Part shown: in pieces, positions 44,043 to 56,244 of the stretch
Numbering within the stretch: the stretch's first letter is position 1
Layout of the letters: each line of letters begins with the position of its first letter
Source: Arenicola marina
Lineage: Eukaryota > Annelida > Polychaeta > Arenicolidae
DNA: 64,000 nucleotides
Direction of reading: 5' to 3'
NCBI GenBank assembly: GCA_964019135.1
Contig: OZ025258.1
Location: 5,909,961-5,973,960, forward strand
Translations under genes and position numbers: made by a program
Notes under the pieces: model-generated
Seen by the model: only the letters and a program-made list of their open reading frames with translations
Told to the model about the DNA's origin: nothing
Databases searched by the model: none

Positions 44043-44835
44043 CAGTGCCATGTCCATGGGGAACAGAGCTATGAGTAAATTTATTACAGTGTGTTGTCGC
44101 GCACATAACCACCCCCCAGTTTAGAATTTTGAATGGTGAGTAGTACCTGAGCTTCGGAGGCTTAAAGACAGAGCTGAGCAATACGTGGGTGGATGCGCCG
44201 TGTCCTGTCCATGCAGGTGCTATACCCCGAGTCAGTTCTTCGAAGAGCAGGAATAGTAACTCTGGAGACCTGGCGACGCGCTTGGCGTCACGCCCAATGT
44301 AGACGCAAAACGAGTCGGACTCTTAAAGTTAAAATCGATCGTGCGAATAACATATACATGTGTGTACTATATATTTATATATACTTTGATATATTGTTCT
44401 GAATTGCTGGTCGTTTTTTTTTAAGTAAGGTAAAACTTCTTCGGACTCGTGTTTGCCATGTAAACATGACGCGCGGAGGTTTGTTTTGTTTTGTGTGCTT
44501 TCTTTTGTAACTGCTTTGCCAGGACGCCTACTGTATGTACTGTGCTGCCACGCGTAATAATGTGCACTTACACATAGATAAGTTGGTGAGAAGGATAATG
44601 GTTAAGGTGAGGTGGAATGTTGCACAAACATCGCCCAGAGGCACCGTCAAATGCTTTTCTCGTGCACATTGTAAATAATTGCTTTTTCCCAAAAAAAATT
44701 GTTTGTATGCCCCGCCTACAATTTTCTCGATAATGACCACAGCTCAAAATTGGACCTTTTCCCTCCACAAACTCCACTATATGCAAGGTGATCTATATGC
44801 AGGAAGAGCTTTAGAGTGCCCGATTAACCGAATAA
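44043..44835. other. Unassigned stretch before LINE C ORF2
   Basis: Probably LINE inter-ORF sequence plus other insertions. It contains AT-rich sequence near 44,350 and short frames without family motifs. Confidence 0.35.
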
Positions 44836-46272
44836 ATGAGTCAATTTTCAATCTGTAGTATGAATGTAAGAGGACTAGGCTCCACACTAAAAAGGACAGA
44901 CGTTTTGAATTGGGTGCAAAGTCAAACTGCGTCAGTGATCTGTTTCCAAGCTGTTCACTTCCATGCAGACGTGCAAAGTACTCCATCTGAGATTTTTAAT
45001 GGAGCAATATTTGTTAACTCGCCGTCGACACAGGCACGTGGGGTAGCTGTACTTATCAGAGACAACTTTGAGTACAAGGTTCACAGAGTTGAAAAGAACG
45101 AAACGGGGAATTTATTCATTTTAGATATTACAATATGTGGCAATAGATTAATACTTACGGACCGAATAGAGACAATCCAGCATTTTATAAGGAAGTTTGG
45201 AATCGAGTTGACGAGTTAGATAACGCAAGTATAATTATGTGTGTGGATTGGAATTTGGTCTTGGACTTTGAAATGGATACTTTGGGTTATAAACATGAGA
45301 ATAATGTCGGTGCAAGGAAGGAAGTGCTAAATTTCATGGAAAAACTTGAGCTAATCGATTGTTGGAGAGTAAACAATTCAAAAACAAAACGTTACACCTG
45401 GACAAACCAGCAACGTACATCTCAGGGAATCAGACTCGATTTCTTTTTAATCACTCAAGATATCCACGCAATGATGAGAAAATCACGTATATCGGCCCGT
45501 TACAGAACTGACCACGCACTTATCTCCATTGACGTCGACTTCTATTCGGTACCAAGGGGTAGGGGGTTTGGGAAATTAAATACTTCATTGCTGAAAGATA
45601 AAGAATACGTTAAGCTAATTAAAGAAACGATAACAACTACCGTTTATATGTATAGAAACCCTAACACCCCGATGGACGATGCAGGCAACATACCCTTCGT
45701 AATAGATGACCAGATGTTTTTTGAAATGCTTAAATTAGAGATAAGATTAGCTAAAGCAGCTTTAAGAAGAGGGAGAATTTAAAGGAAGAATAACAGCTGC
45801 AGCTGGAAATGACGCAATGGACTCGTCAGCTAACGACAATTCAAAAGAACTTAATTGCCTTAAAATGCAACTAGAGCAGCTAAAACTTCCTATGATACAA
45901 GGTATCTTCATAAGATCTAGGTCCCTCTACTACGAAGGAGAGAAGCCTACTAACTTTTTTTGCAACTTGGAAAAAAGAAATTATGTTAGTAAATTGATAA
46001 ATAGATTAAATGTGGATGGAAAAGAGGTGGTGGATCCAAGACGAATTTTAAAAGAGCAGATGAACTACCACAAAACATTGTACTCCAATAGAGACGACCC
46101 GGCGGCTTCCACCAACCTAACGTACTTTTTGAATGTCAGACATATTAAGCCACTCAACATCGAACAAACTGGTATCTGTGAGAAGGACATTGATAGCCAC
46201 GAAGCGGGGACTATATTATAGAACATGAAAAATAACAAGTCACCAGGCAGTGACGGTATACCAGTAGAATTA
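44836..46272 (+). pseudogene. LINE C ORF2, endonuclease and RT start
   Basis: Three frames read SICSMNVRGLGS, ARGVAVLIRDNFEYKV (endonuclease start), DWNLVLDFEMDTLG (the usual GDFN block has lost its G-D-F here), QGIRLDFFLIT and YRTDHALISIDV (R-x-D-x-x and S-D-H equivalents; here T-D-H). Then come SLYYEGEKPTNFFCNLEKRN and MKNNKSPGSDGIPVELL. The frames change near 45,220, 45,780 and 46,220. The segment ends abruptly after the first RT block. Confidence 0.82.
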
Positions 46273-46824
46273 TTAGGCCAGCTGATTGAGATGTCCGGCC
46301 GCGAGAATCACGGGACAATGCGAGGACAAAAGGAGAGAAAACTGTTCAGTTTCAGATAGGCACATTGAGAGAAAATGTTTCTGCTCCGGTGAAAGAGAGA
46401 AACATGCGAAAAACAAATAATTTCGGCGACACAAATATGTATATCTGCCCCCTAGTGCTCCCTGCCCCCCTCTCCCCAGCCGCCCGCCGCTCGCCGACCC
46501 ACGCTCGGGCCCGGACTCCATTAGAAGCCACAGGCTTGAGTCGCAACTTGTACGGGATCGGGAACTTTGTACCCCGATAGCGATAACTTGTGCGCGTAAC
46601 GAGCATAGATCGTGCTAACCGGATAAACTACTTCATCTGACACATTTGATTCTTTAACCTTCTAGCTCTAGCTATGTTATTTTGTTCGATAATCGAGATT
46701 TTAGCTGCTCGGTCCTATGATTCCCATGTTAAAGAGCCTGAGGTTTACATTTTTCTGCCCTACGCACGCACGCGCATGCGCGACCTACTTCGATTTGTTG
46801 CCAAACATCGCAGCCCCGAATTGA
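46273..46824. other. Unassigned stretch between LINE C and the satellite
   Basis: It does not match the compact composite copy and has no coding signature. It may be a further insertion. Confidence 0.35.
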
Positions 46825-47722
46825 ATTTGATACAATCTTGTCGAATGTAGACTCCATTACCATAGTCATGTCAGCGGCGTCCCCAGTCCGCCGCGCAGTC
46901 TGACCCAGCATCATAGGCCAGTAACTGTGGGATTGGACTACACCCCCTCCCACCCCCGCTGATCCAACACCATCGGCCAGTAACTGTGGGATTGGACTAC
47001 ACCCCCTCCTACCCCCGCTGATCCAACACCAGAGGCCAGTAACTGTGGGATTGGACTACACCCCCTCCCACCCCCGCTGATCCAACACCAGAGGCCAGTA
47101 ACTGTGGGATTGGACTACACCCCCTCCCACCCCCGCTGATCCAACACCAGAGGCCAGTAACTGTGGGATTGGACTACACCCCCTCCCACCCCCGCTGATC
47201 CAACACCAGAGGCCAGTAACTGTGGGATTATACTACACCCCCTCCCACCCCCGCTGATCCAACACCAGAGGCCAGTAACTGTGGGATAGGACCACACCCC
47301 CTCCCACCCCCGCTGATCCAACACCAGTGGCCAGTAACTGTGGGATTGGACTACACCCCCTCCCACCCCCGCTGATCCAACACCAGAGGCCAGTAACTGT
47401 GGGATAGGACTACACCCCCAACCCTTCGCCCCCACGCCCCCATCCCCCGACCCCACGCCCACCCAGCGACACGGTCATTTATCTGGCGGCCATCGCTTGG
47501 TTGGAGAACGTGATGTCAGGGGTAAAATACAATCATTACTATCATATGGTTATCTGAATTGAGGAGTGTTTTATCGGGGTCTGGTCTTGTCCAGTAGAAC
47601 TGTGTGTGTGTCCAAGCCTTGGAATGTCTGTCGCCACTCACAGCAACAAGATATGGGTGTGGCAAAGTCCCGAATGTCTGATGTCATCCGAAGTTATATT
47701 GCAGGGTATAGTTGTCTAGTAT
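46825..47722 (+). repeat. Composite repeat, expanded copy, piece 5 (with satellite)
   Basis: AATTGAATTTGATACAATCTTG, GTCCCCAGTCCGCCGCGCAG, the 59-bp satellite and then GACCCCACGCCCACCCAGCG, TATCTGGCGGCCATCGCTTGG through GCAGGGTATAGTTGTCT match 60,160-61,540 in order. Confidence 0.88.
46903..47416 (+). repeat. 59-bp satellite array, about 8-9 units
   Basis: The unit is CCAACACCAGAGGCCAGTAA, CTGTGGGATTGGACTACACC, CCCTCCCACCCCCGCTGAT. Adjacent units are nearly identical, with a recurrent GATTGG/GATAGG variant. The same array in the compact copy has about 16 units. Confidence 0.95.
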
Positions 47723-48059
47723 AAGCTCAGAATTAGCCTTAGTCGTTCAAGCAACTTGATGCACGGCAGTGGAGTGGATCAGGCGAGGGAAGGGGGTGAT
47801 AGTGAGTGAACATGAGACGAGCGTCAAATAGATGACGTTTTACCTGTGAAGTGCTCATGGCTGCACATTAGTATAAGTGGAATGTAACGATCGGGCGGTG
47901 AGGGGGAGGGGTGATAGTGACTGAACAAATGAGATAAAGTGCAATGGCAATGTGTGGTTCTTCTCATCTTGGTTTTAACGGAAAATAATATGCAATTTCA
48001 ACAGCGTAAAACCTGAAATGGTATATGCCTAAGGTTGTGAATTACGCCTTGTAGTTAAC
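47723..48059. other. Interval replaced by a LINE in the compact copy
   Basis: No gene is visible. In the other copy the corresponding position (61,545-63,575) is occupied by LINE E. Confidence 0.5.
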
Positions 48060-48230
48060 ATGTGGGCCAATATTTTGAAGTGACGTTATTAAAAAGGCCA
48101 AACAGAACCCAAGTAAAAATTGACATGTATTGTATCGAGGTACCATCATACATTTATGAGTTTAGCTTGAAATAAATTGTAATGCTTGTCCATTTAATTA
48201 CGTCACTGATATCATGTACGACTTTGATGC
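48060..48230 (+). repeat. Composite repeat, expanded copy, piece 6 (right end)
   Basis: CCAATATTTTGA, TTAAAAAGGCCAA, GAGTTTAGCTTGAAATAAAT and TTACGTCACTGATATCATGT match 63,580-63,745. Similarity stops after GTACGACTTTGAT in both copies, which marks the right edge. Confidence 0.85.
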
Positions 48231-50745
48231 TGGTCCTAATAAACACATCGAAAAGTAAGATCTGAGCCTTGAGTACACTACTGACACCATCCATGGTACT
48301 TTGTAGTCCATTCAGCTTAGCCTCCTACTACCGAATCGGTCCTCCCTCATTTCACAGTCCTCACACGGGAAGGTTTACAGCACGTCTGCCCCCGGGATTT
48401 GGCGGGAAATCGCCACGTAAACTACGACGGGATAAACTGGCTGTGGCTGCGCAACGGAATGGACGTCACTTGTGACATTCGCCAAACACACTCAGCGCCA
48501 GAATACGTTGCTGGAATGAGTGCCCTTCGAGTGTCTACAGACCGGATCCCACGTCAAAATATAACTGCCGGAAGGCGGGTTTTTACACCCGCATGTATGG
48601 CTGACCTGTGCTGGTGGCGTTGCCTAGCGGCGGGCCGCTGAGATCTGAGGGAAGGTGTCAGAAGTCGGGGCTCCAGAGAGCTATCGCCGTCTTAGAAGGT
48701 AGATACTGAGAGGCCCGACAGACATGTGCTTATTGGATCCGTCAGGAGCGCCGCCCGTTTTGCCATTCACTCCTCTTCCGCTGATATGGCATTCATGTTT
48801 TTATTTACTACCGTATCACCAGAGTTTGATTGCAGACGAAAATGATGCCAAGCAGGTGAGCCTAAACATTGAACTTTTATCCTGAAAAAAGATCCAACTA
48901 AGAGTTTTAAGATATAGTTGACATCAATGAAGTTTTATGCCACGACTCTTGTGCCACCAAATTCTACTTCAAAAGCGTGATTTTTGTTTTCTCATGTGTA
49001 AAACTGTAGTTGTTGCCACTGTGGACAGGCCCCAGAGGGAACTCCGCATGACCCCTTGAACACTTTCAATTTTCATTTCCATGTGTCCACAATAAACTCA
49101 GACTAGAGCCATTGCATGTATCCGTCTCCTTTAGGAGCAGCGTTAACCCACTCCATTCGTTTTTCTTTAACTTAAAGAATAGTTTACGAATTACCACGTT
49201 GACGCAGTTGTCGATTGTGCTCTGCTACATTACACCAACCAGCCGGTACATGGTCTCCCTGATACGTTGTTCATGTTGGTGTATGGCACAAATCCTATGG
49301 GCAATTATTATGGGGTTACTCCCCGAGACATGGCTCCTTCATACATTGAACCTTTCCATAGTCGCGATATTGTATACGGAGGATATGATATTCAACATTT
49401 TCTTTGACATGATAACTATTTTTCTTCGATACATGCAGAGTAAAAGGTACGTAAAGATGAGTTCTGGCGACCATTGCATTTAAAGGGGCCACGACGAGAT
49501 TCTCTTATTTCTCTCAGTGTTTGTCTTATTCGGCATATGAAGATTCACGTGATATTACATCGGGTACAGGTCCCAACAGAGACGACCTGCTGCGAATCTC
49601 ACCCACACAGTCAACGTGGTGTATCCGCAGAGCCCGCCATACCCGGCTATCAACGGCTCAAGTCGCGGATAACGACACCCTGGGGGTATCCTTCACTCTT
49701 GTAAAGACGCATCCGGTCAAAGCAGAACAACACTGAGCAATATACGGCTGTACATCACCCAGAGATCATATCGCAGAGCAGTTCACTATATTTTGTCTCG
49801 GCAGGATAAATATGGATCCGGTTGAGTTTCACTATTGGAAATGTTCACCGATAGGCTGTACATCACAGCATCTGAAAACGTCTGTATTGCGAATCACATA
49901 TTAACCCCTACTATTTACTTGCGGCATTTGCACACCTGTGATTTGTCTCTCTGACGTTATTGGCTTCCACGTTAATAAACCCTACACTAATAAAGGTAAT
50001 AAATCCAGACGAAGTTGATTTAGTCTAATGATGACGTATTCTGATTCTGCTCGGTTCTTATAGGCAGACGCCGAGTAAAACTCGCCTCGTTTGCAATCGA
50101 TCACGTTCATTTCATCTTGGGCTAGATGCGTTGCCTGCTAAAACACAAGCCAGTCTCTGCGGTGTGTGTTTTCCGGGTGACAAATGTCACGTAGCAGCGT
50201 ATTTTCCCTGTCCTGGACGTTTGTTGCCACACAAGATAAGATTTGTGGCACTTTTTTTAATGCACTTTCAAATTTCGTTATTCTCTTTCCCTCTCTGGCT
50301 TAGTGTAGTAGATGTCTTGATTCCCTGATGCCATCTTAGGGTGTTACTTAAAACCACTCATTCGGTCGGTACTCGCAGACATCTTATGAGTAGCAAAGGA
50401 ATCCGTCAGACAGTTGAGTGGGCACTAAGTATTTCCAAGAAACACACCCACTGTGAGGAAACATGTAACAGTGAGCCACACGGCATCCCAAACGGCACTC
50501 CAGTAGGAATATAACGGAAGGGAAAGGTGAAAGGACATGCAACTTGATGGCGATCGGCTATGGCTGTTCAAGCCGAGCTTCTAACCCGTCATGTTTCAAT
50601 TTGGTTGGTTGGTTGTATATTCAAGACGCTTTAGGCACGTTCGGGATATCGCGTCAGGGGAAGCAGGAAGGGAGAGCGGAGCCATGTCTCCAGGGGTAAC
50701 CCATTACTCTTTGCAAACAAAGACATGCGATTTTTCTCCTGCGAC
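48231..50745. other. 2.5 kb without a recognised gene
   Basis: Open frames at 48,269-48,641 and 49,112-49,483 look mildly coding-like (the latter is rich in hydrophobic residues) but match no family I know. A short segment at 48,834-48,857 is bounded by TTGCAG and GTGAGC and could be a micro-exon. Nothing here can be called with confidence. Confidence 0.35.
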
Positions 50746-50749
50746 CACA

Positions 50750-50860
50750 CAGCCATGGCCACGGCGGGGCTCGAATAACCGATCCACGTGCCGTAGGCTC
50801 TCAGGTGCCCAGAGCACTCAAGGCTAGCGCTATAAACTACTGAGTGACAATGTGACTTCG
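50750..50860 (-). repeat. Degenerate tRNA-like SINE head
   Basis: On the minus strand, AGTAGTTTATAGCGCTAGCC is followed by GGTTATTCGAGCCCCG, an A-box/B-box arrangement with the usual spacing. The cloverleaf does not close, so it is not a functional tRNA gene. Confidence 0.45.
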
Positions 50861-50989
50861 ATGTTGTGAACGTTAAATTGTTAGAGCGCATGTCAAGTGA
50901 GTGGAAGGGTCATATATCAGAAAAGCCTGAACTAAGATCTTAAAGTTATTAGTAAAGTTAAAGTTTATTAAAGTTATTAGTATATCGAA

Positions 50990-51400
50990 AAAAGACCGAT
51001 CGTTATTTGCTCAACTTAGAACTGGAATCCTACAATTACGAATTGAAACGGGTCGTTATAGACCAATTAAAGACCCGGTGTCAAACCAGCTTAGATCTTT
51101 GTTGCCTTCTGAACGTCTATGTCAGGTCTGTAATATTGATGAGATCGAAGATGAATGCCATTTCGTTTGTGTATGCCCGGAGTATTCTGCCCAAAGATTC
51201 ATTTTGTTTAGTGCGGCAGAAACTTGCTCTTCCAGTTTTCCATCATTGACATGTATTGATAAAGTTTGTTATATTATGAAGTATTTATGGAAACAGCTTA
51301 TTGTCTTTGTTAAAAAAGCATGGTTACGACGCAAAAGCATTCTTTACAATAGAAATCGACACCTGTCCGACTTTTGGTAAATGTATTTGTAAATATACTC
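50990..51400 (+). mobile_element. LINE ORF2 C-terminal fragment (different copy)
   Basis: The frame reads LFAQLRTGILQLRIETGRY, then CQVCNIDEIEDECHFVCVCP, a Cys-x2-Cys ... His-x4-Cys knuckle as in 4741-5310. It ends just upstream of LINE D in the same orientation; it is either the tail of an older LINE or a tandem neighbour. Confidence 0.7.
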
Positions 51401-51429
51401 ACGCTTATGAAACACGCTCAAAACACAAA

Positions 51430-54055
51430 TTGTCAACGCAGACGTATTAGGTAAACTAGACAGAGACCTATGTGCCGATCCTAACAGTAACTATGAGATC
51501 CTTGAGGATATATTTACACATGCTAGGGATATATATTTACCAAGCAAGACAGTACAATTTAATAAGAGAAAACACAAAAAGGCAAACTGGATCACCACTG
51601 GTATTATTAAGTCAATAGCATTTAAGGACAAACTTTATAAAAAACTTAAAATGACAGCGCCAGCCTCCTGTCAATACGATACTCTCAAAACCAATTTTAA
51701 GACGTATGAAACCCTACTAAACATAGCATTCGGTTGGCCAAAAGATCGTATTATCATCATGCTTTCGAAAAATGTAAAGGGGATATCAAGGCAACTTGGA
51801 AAGCAATAAGATCCGTTATTAATAGGTCAAACCGAAAGGACAAATTCCCTGAACTCTTTAATATTAATGGAAAGCCAACATCTGACCGTTCGGCTATAGC
51901 AAATGGCTTTAATGATTTTCTTAGCACCATTGGTACTAAGCTTGCCAGTAAAATCAATCAGGACCCAAACCAAAGTTATACTAGCTATTTAGGCGATCCC
52001 TGTAAAAACAAAGTGGTGTTTACTTTAATTGACCCTAATGTCACTAATAAAATAATTGATGAGCTGAAACCTAAGGCTAGTTCTGGGCATGATGACATGT
52101 CAATGAAAATGATGGAACTATTAAAAGTAGATTTAAGCAAGCCAATTACCCACATCATTAACCAATCAATTTCTACTGGTATATTTCCGGATAAATTAAA
52201 ACTTGCAAAAGTAGTGCCGGTTTTTAAGAAGGGGGAAATATCTAATATAGATAACTATAGGCCAATTTCAATTTTGCCAGCCATATCTAAGGTTTTTGAA
52301 AAAGTTATCTATGATCAGATATATGGACACCTTGATCACGAAACCCTGTTTAATAGTGGTCAGTATGGTTTCCGGAAAAAACATTCAACCCAATTAGCTA
52401 CACTGGAATTAATTGATAGAACCATACATAAACTAGATAAAGGGGAGATTCCGATAAACATCTATCTTGATTTATCAAAAGCCTTTGACACCATTAATCA
52501 CGACATACTATTAACTAAACTAAAGCATTATGGGGTTTCCGGGCTGGCGCTCAAGCTGCTACAAAATTATCTTCACAATCGCAAACAGTACGTAAGCATA
52601 GACAACGTTCAATCCCAAGAAGTTCTGATATCCCGAGGAGTACCGCAGGGGTCAAAACTTGGCCCTCTTCTATTTATAATATATATAAACGACATATCAA
52701 GAGCGAGTTCAATATTTAGTGCAATTATTTACGCTGACGATACAACCCTTTCTAGCACACTAAGTACACTAGCGCCAAAAAGTAATGTACGCCAAAGTAG
52801 TGAAGTGTTAAACCACGAACTGTCTCTAGTAAGCAATTCGCTTAAACTTAACCAACTATCTCTAAACATTAAAAAGACCAAATTTATGTTATTTTATATG
52901 CCACAAAAGCGGGTAACGATACCGGAACTTTATATTGAAAATACTAAGCTGGAATGCGTTGACGACTTTGATTTTCTCGGATTGACCCTACATAAACATC
53001 TGAAATGGTCCAGTCACTGTGATAAAATTGCTTTTAAAATATCTAAGGTAGTTGGAGTCATGCAACATCTAAAATATACCCTTCCTCGACATATTCTGTG
53101 AACCATTTATAACTCGCTCATTTTGCCTCACTTGCACTACTGCATATTAGCCTGGGGATACAAAAGTGACCGGTTGATCAAAATCCAGAAAAAAGCTATT
53201 CGCATCATCACAAAGAGTCACTATATTGCGCACACTGAACCATTATTTAAGCGTTTGAATCTTCTTAAAATAGTCGACATTCATGAGTTACAGACATTGA
53301 AGTTTTATTATAGGCTGCTGCATGATGATCTCCCTGCATATTTTATTACCTTTTTCCATTTTCCCCGTATATTAGACCAACATGAGTATAACACCAGATG
53401 TAAGCACAATATAATTATACCCAGAACCAGGAACAAATTTGCAGAGCATTGCATCCGCTATTACTTGACTCATTTAATAAACCGAACTTCAGAAAACATT
53501 TTAACGAAGATATTTACCCATTCAATAGCGGGCTACTCTACATATGTAAAAAATAGACTTGTTGACAGGTACTGTGTTGACTGTTTCAAAGTAAATTGTT
53601 ATGTCTGCCGCAAAAAATTATAGAGATATTGCGTTCTATCTAATCCTCCAAATTATTATTTTTATATCATATGTTCTATTGAATTCTAACGGTGTCTATC
53701 GATAATTGTATTGTTTATAAAAGCATTGTATTGTTCCCCGCTTTATTTTTCTTTTTTTTCTTTTTTTTTCCTTTGAGGTGGCCACCATGCCAGCGATTAT
53801 GTCATAATGGTGGTCTCCTCGGCCAGGGATTGTATTTTGTTCGTTTTTGCTGTATGTTATATTGTATTGTTGTTTTCCTGGTCGAAATAAATGATTATTC
53901 TCTCTCTCTTATGTAACAATCAAGTTCATTCTTTAAAAAGTGTCTGATAAGCCCAAAGAGAGCTGGGTACTTTTTTCCTGTTATATTGTTCTTTTCATCT
54001 TGTAACGTACCATGTCACTATAATAAATAAACATCTATCTATCGATCTACCTATC
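51430..54055 (+). mobile_element. LINE D, CR1/L2-type, near-complete RT, 5'-truncated
   Basis: The copy starts in the linker after the endonuclease (DPNSNYEILEDIF near 51,470) and includes the whole RT, the C-terminal domain and a 3' UTR with an ATCTATCT tail (to about 54,055). It is the best-preserved coding element in the window, with one frame shift near 51,735 and one in-frame stop. It is the same family as LINE A at the left edge. Its state suggests it is younger than LINEs B, C and E. Confidence 0.88.
51734..53623 (+). pseudogene. LINE D reverse transcriptase and C-terminal domain
   Basis: RT blocks in order: ELKPKASSGHDDMSMKM, IDNYRPISILPAISKVFEK, QYGFRKKHSTQLATLELI, NIYLDLSKAFDTINHDILL, SRGVPQGSKLGPLLFIIYIN, YADDTTLSSTLS, and LSLNIKKTKFMLF with DFLGLTLHK. 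TGA at 53,099-53,101 interrupts HIL-TIYNSLILPHLHY; CGA to TGA, a CpG-type change, would explain it. The frame continues with the C-terminal domain (LIKIQKKAIRIITKSHY, HEYNTRCKHNIIIPRT) to the stop at 53,621. Upstream frame 51,440-51,730 (WITTGIIKSIAFKDKLYKK) is one base out of register. Confidence 0.92.
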
Positions 54056-54109
54056 TACCGAGCTATCGAGGCGGCCCCTGTGTCAGTCTTGATTGACGTA
54101 GACGTAGAT

Positions 54110-54420
54110 AGTGTATAGTTTCAGATCACATTTAGATTGTTTTGGTCGTTGTGTCTCGCTGAGTGCATAATCATGCATCTTAAATATATGCTGTCTGGGT
54201 TTCTAGAGGCCTCCTTGGAGATAGACCTGGAGATAGACCACAGATCAATAGGTCTTGTGTTCGAGTCCGGGTCCGAGAAACGAATCTGGGGTTCACCCAT
54301 TCATCTTTAGTTGTCCTGGGAGTTTCTTTGGCTCAGTTAGGCCCTTGCTTGTAGGAAAGTACTAAATCATAAAATACCAACTCATGCCAAGAAAACGATA
54401 ATCATCGGGAAAGCAAGGGA
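54110..54420 (+). repeat. tRNA-headed SINE-like repeat, copy 1
   Basis: TTTCAGATCACATTTAGATT, GTGTCTCGCTGA and a B-box GTGTTCGAGTCCGGG (54,257) are shared with 55,110-55,420, together with ATGCCGACCGTGAACA-type words downstream. The A-box region here is rearranged (GAGATAGACCTGGAGATAGACC). Confidence 0.7.
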
Positions 54421-54599
54421 ATGCCGACCGTGAACAAACACTCCCCAGATGACGAGAGCCGTATCTCCTTAACATAAAAATGAAGAAGACTAACGCTTTA
54501 AAAAAAAAAAAAATATGTACCGAGTTTCAGACTAGTTAACCGTCGTTACCACCCTTACGGCAGTCACCAGGAAGCGTATCAGTGACGCAGAAACGTAGC
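54421..54599. other. Short unassigned spacer with a poly-A run
   Basis: An A13 run lies near 54,500. No gene. Confidence 0.5.
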
Positions 54600-54800
54600 G
54601 AAATAACCCCCTAGTGAGAGACAGGTGTGGTGGAGAAGGAGTTGACAACGAATATGTTGGACAAGACGCGCCTGTCTGATACTGGAGTCCGAGCCTTCTC
54701 GCTATTGACTAACCGGTTATTTTGGCAGGAGATGACAGGTAATCTGAATGGAACCATGGAACATCGCATGCGTCAGCCGAGTACATAAGAAGCATGTCTG
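54600..54800 (+). repeat. Third, diverged fragment of the composite repeat left end
   Basis: ACAAGACGCGCCTGTCTGA and GGAACCATGGAACATCGCAT parallel GACGCGCCTGTCTGACTGAC and GGGACCTGGAACACCGCAT at 21,178-21,285 and the matching words at 57,535. The similarity is patchy. Confidence 0.55.
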
Positions 54801-55109
54801 GAAGAACATTTCGATGGAATTATGTAGTTTATTGTTTCCATTTACTTACTTAATTCTCTGTGTATGTGTCGCTCCGTTAATTTAGGCTGGAGCTCAGATT
54901 TATGTTTCTCATTGTTGTCATTTATAAGAAAATGTTCGCAGGAAATTGTCTGCATACCTGGGGGACGGCATCGACTGTCATGAAGTTATAGATCTGCATC
55001 TATATAGTCCATTTCGGTGAGACGAGATTCTCATTCTCATTGATACTGGTACCGCCAGCATGCGCTCTGACCTGTTAAATTATTGATCGAAATATTGGTT
55101 CAGACAAGA

Positions 55110-55420
55110 GCCATAGGTGTATAGTTTTCAGATCACATTTAGATTGTCTTCGTCGTCCGTGTGTCTCGCTGATTGCAGAATCACTCATCCTTAATATATG
55201 TTGTCTGTGTTTTCAGATGCCTTCCCCGAACAGTGGTTAGTGCGTTAGACCGCAGATCAATATATCTTGGGTTCGAATCCGGGCCCGGGCAACTAATCTG
55301 GGGCACGTTTCATCCCAGAATGATTCCTTGTCTTAGTTGAACCCATGTGTGCAGAACAACGGCCTAAATACAAATTAATTGCACAAGAGATAATCGTTGA
55401 ACGTGCCGACCGTGAACACT
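55110..55420 (+). repeat. tRNA-headed SINE-like repeat, copy 2
   Basis: It has a clear A-box-like CAGTGGTTAGTGCGTTAGAC (55,229) and B-box GGGTTCGAATCCGGG (55,269), preceded by the TTTCAGATCACATTTAGATT block of copy 1. It is the better-preserved of the two. Confidence 0.72.
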
Positions 55421-55429
55421 AAGTGAGCC

Positions 55430-56240
55430 ATTTTGTGAAGATGATCTGCGCCAGGCTGGAAGGAAGGACCATTGGAGGGCAGAGGAATGTTTTCCCGCTT
55501 TGTCTCCAAATAACGATCCCATGATGCATTGGGTCGTCTCGCTCAGTCATAATTACTTCTTAACATTACGTCACAATATAGTGAGTAATAATAATCGTGT
55601 CTACAAGCACCCCGTAGTCGCATGGAGAGGGGGCTGTCGCGATGTGCGTTGTGTCTTGTGGCTTGAGACAGGGAACCACACGTTTCGTGGTGTCACTGTC
55701 GGGGGTCAGGGGCAAATGCTGTGACACATTCTCAACCCAAAACATACAATGATAGCTTCTCAGCCCAAACCCGGACACCCGCTCATCCCACATAAATACT
55801 AATCCATCAAATTACATTCAAGCATAAAGAGCGTGCAAACCTCGCTGTTCCCTTGCTTTGCGGAATACACAGACGTAATCCTCGTCGACAGACTTTATGG
55901 ACCAAGAGCTCTTGATGGCGCAAAACCTTCTGAAATTTGGTCTGAGCAATGACGCCATGTTTTTGGTCATAATGAGCTCGTAGAGCCTGTGAAGCCGCCA
56001 TGACACGACTGGTACTCGGTGTGTCTTCTGGCCAAACCATCTTCAGAGGCGTCTTCAGGCGCCTTACCGGGGATTTAGTGCGGATCTGTATTAGAAATGT
56101 TTCTTTTTACACAAACTCTCTGTGCAAGCGATGTAAGGTTGAAGTAATAATTGCAGGCCTTAGTACTACAAATGGCCAACAAATTTGAGGTACTTTGTTC
56201 GTCTCTCTGACGTCCATCCGCTGTCGCACCCGAAACGGGG
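55430..56240. other. Unassigned stretch with one modest minus-strand frame
   Basis: The minus-strand frame 55,807-56,040 (MVWPEDTPSTSRVMAASQAL ... HQELLVHKVCRRGLRLCIPQ) has plausible amino-acid composition and a second in-frame methionine, but I recognise no family and no splice context. It may be a fragment of a small host gene or chance. Confidence 0.3.
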
Positions 56241-56244
56241 TTAT

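Larger units (their letters stand above)
40352..46272. mobile_element. LINE C, L1/Tx1-like, with a 5' inversion (twin-priming structure)
   Basis: The two halves of one LINE face each other. Minus strand, 42,375 down to 40,480: ORF2 from GELPLTQRRG and KGDKLEVKNWRPISLLNVD to the C-terminus, then a TACATA microsatellite tail. Plus strand, 42,357-46,272: ORF1, then ORF2 endonuclease, up to NKSPGSDGIPVE. The plus half stops only some 25 residues before the point where the minus half begins, so together they cover a nearly complete element with its 5' part inverted. A foldback element (43,340-44,031) separates the ORFs. No target duplication was found. Stops and frame changes make it inactive. Confidence 0.7.

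Noticed and set aside
46903-47462. A 115-residue minus-strand repeat protein
   Set aside because: It is a read-through of the 59-bp satellite; the same array gives equally long frames elsewhere.
55229-55290. Functional tRNA gene
   Set aside because: A and B boxes are present but the acceptor and anticodon stems do not pair, and the block is part of a longer duplicated SINE-like repeat.
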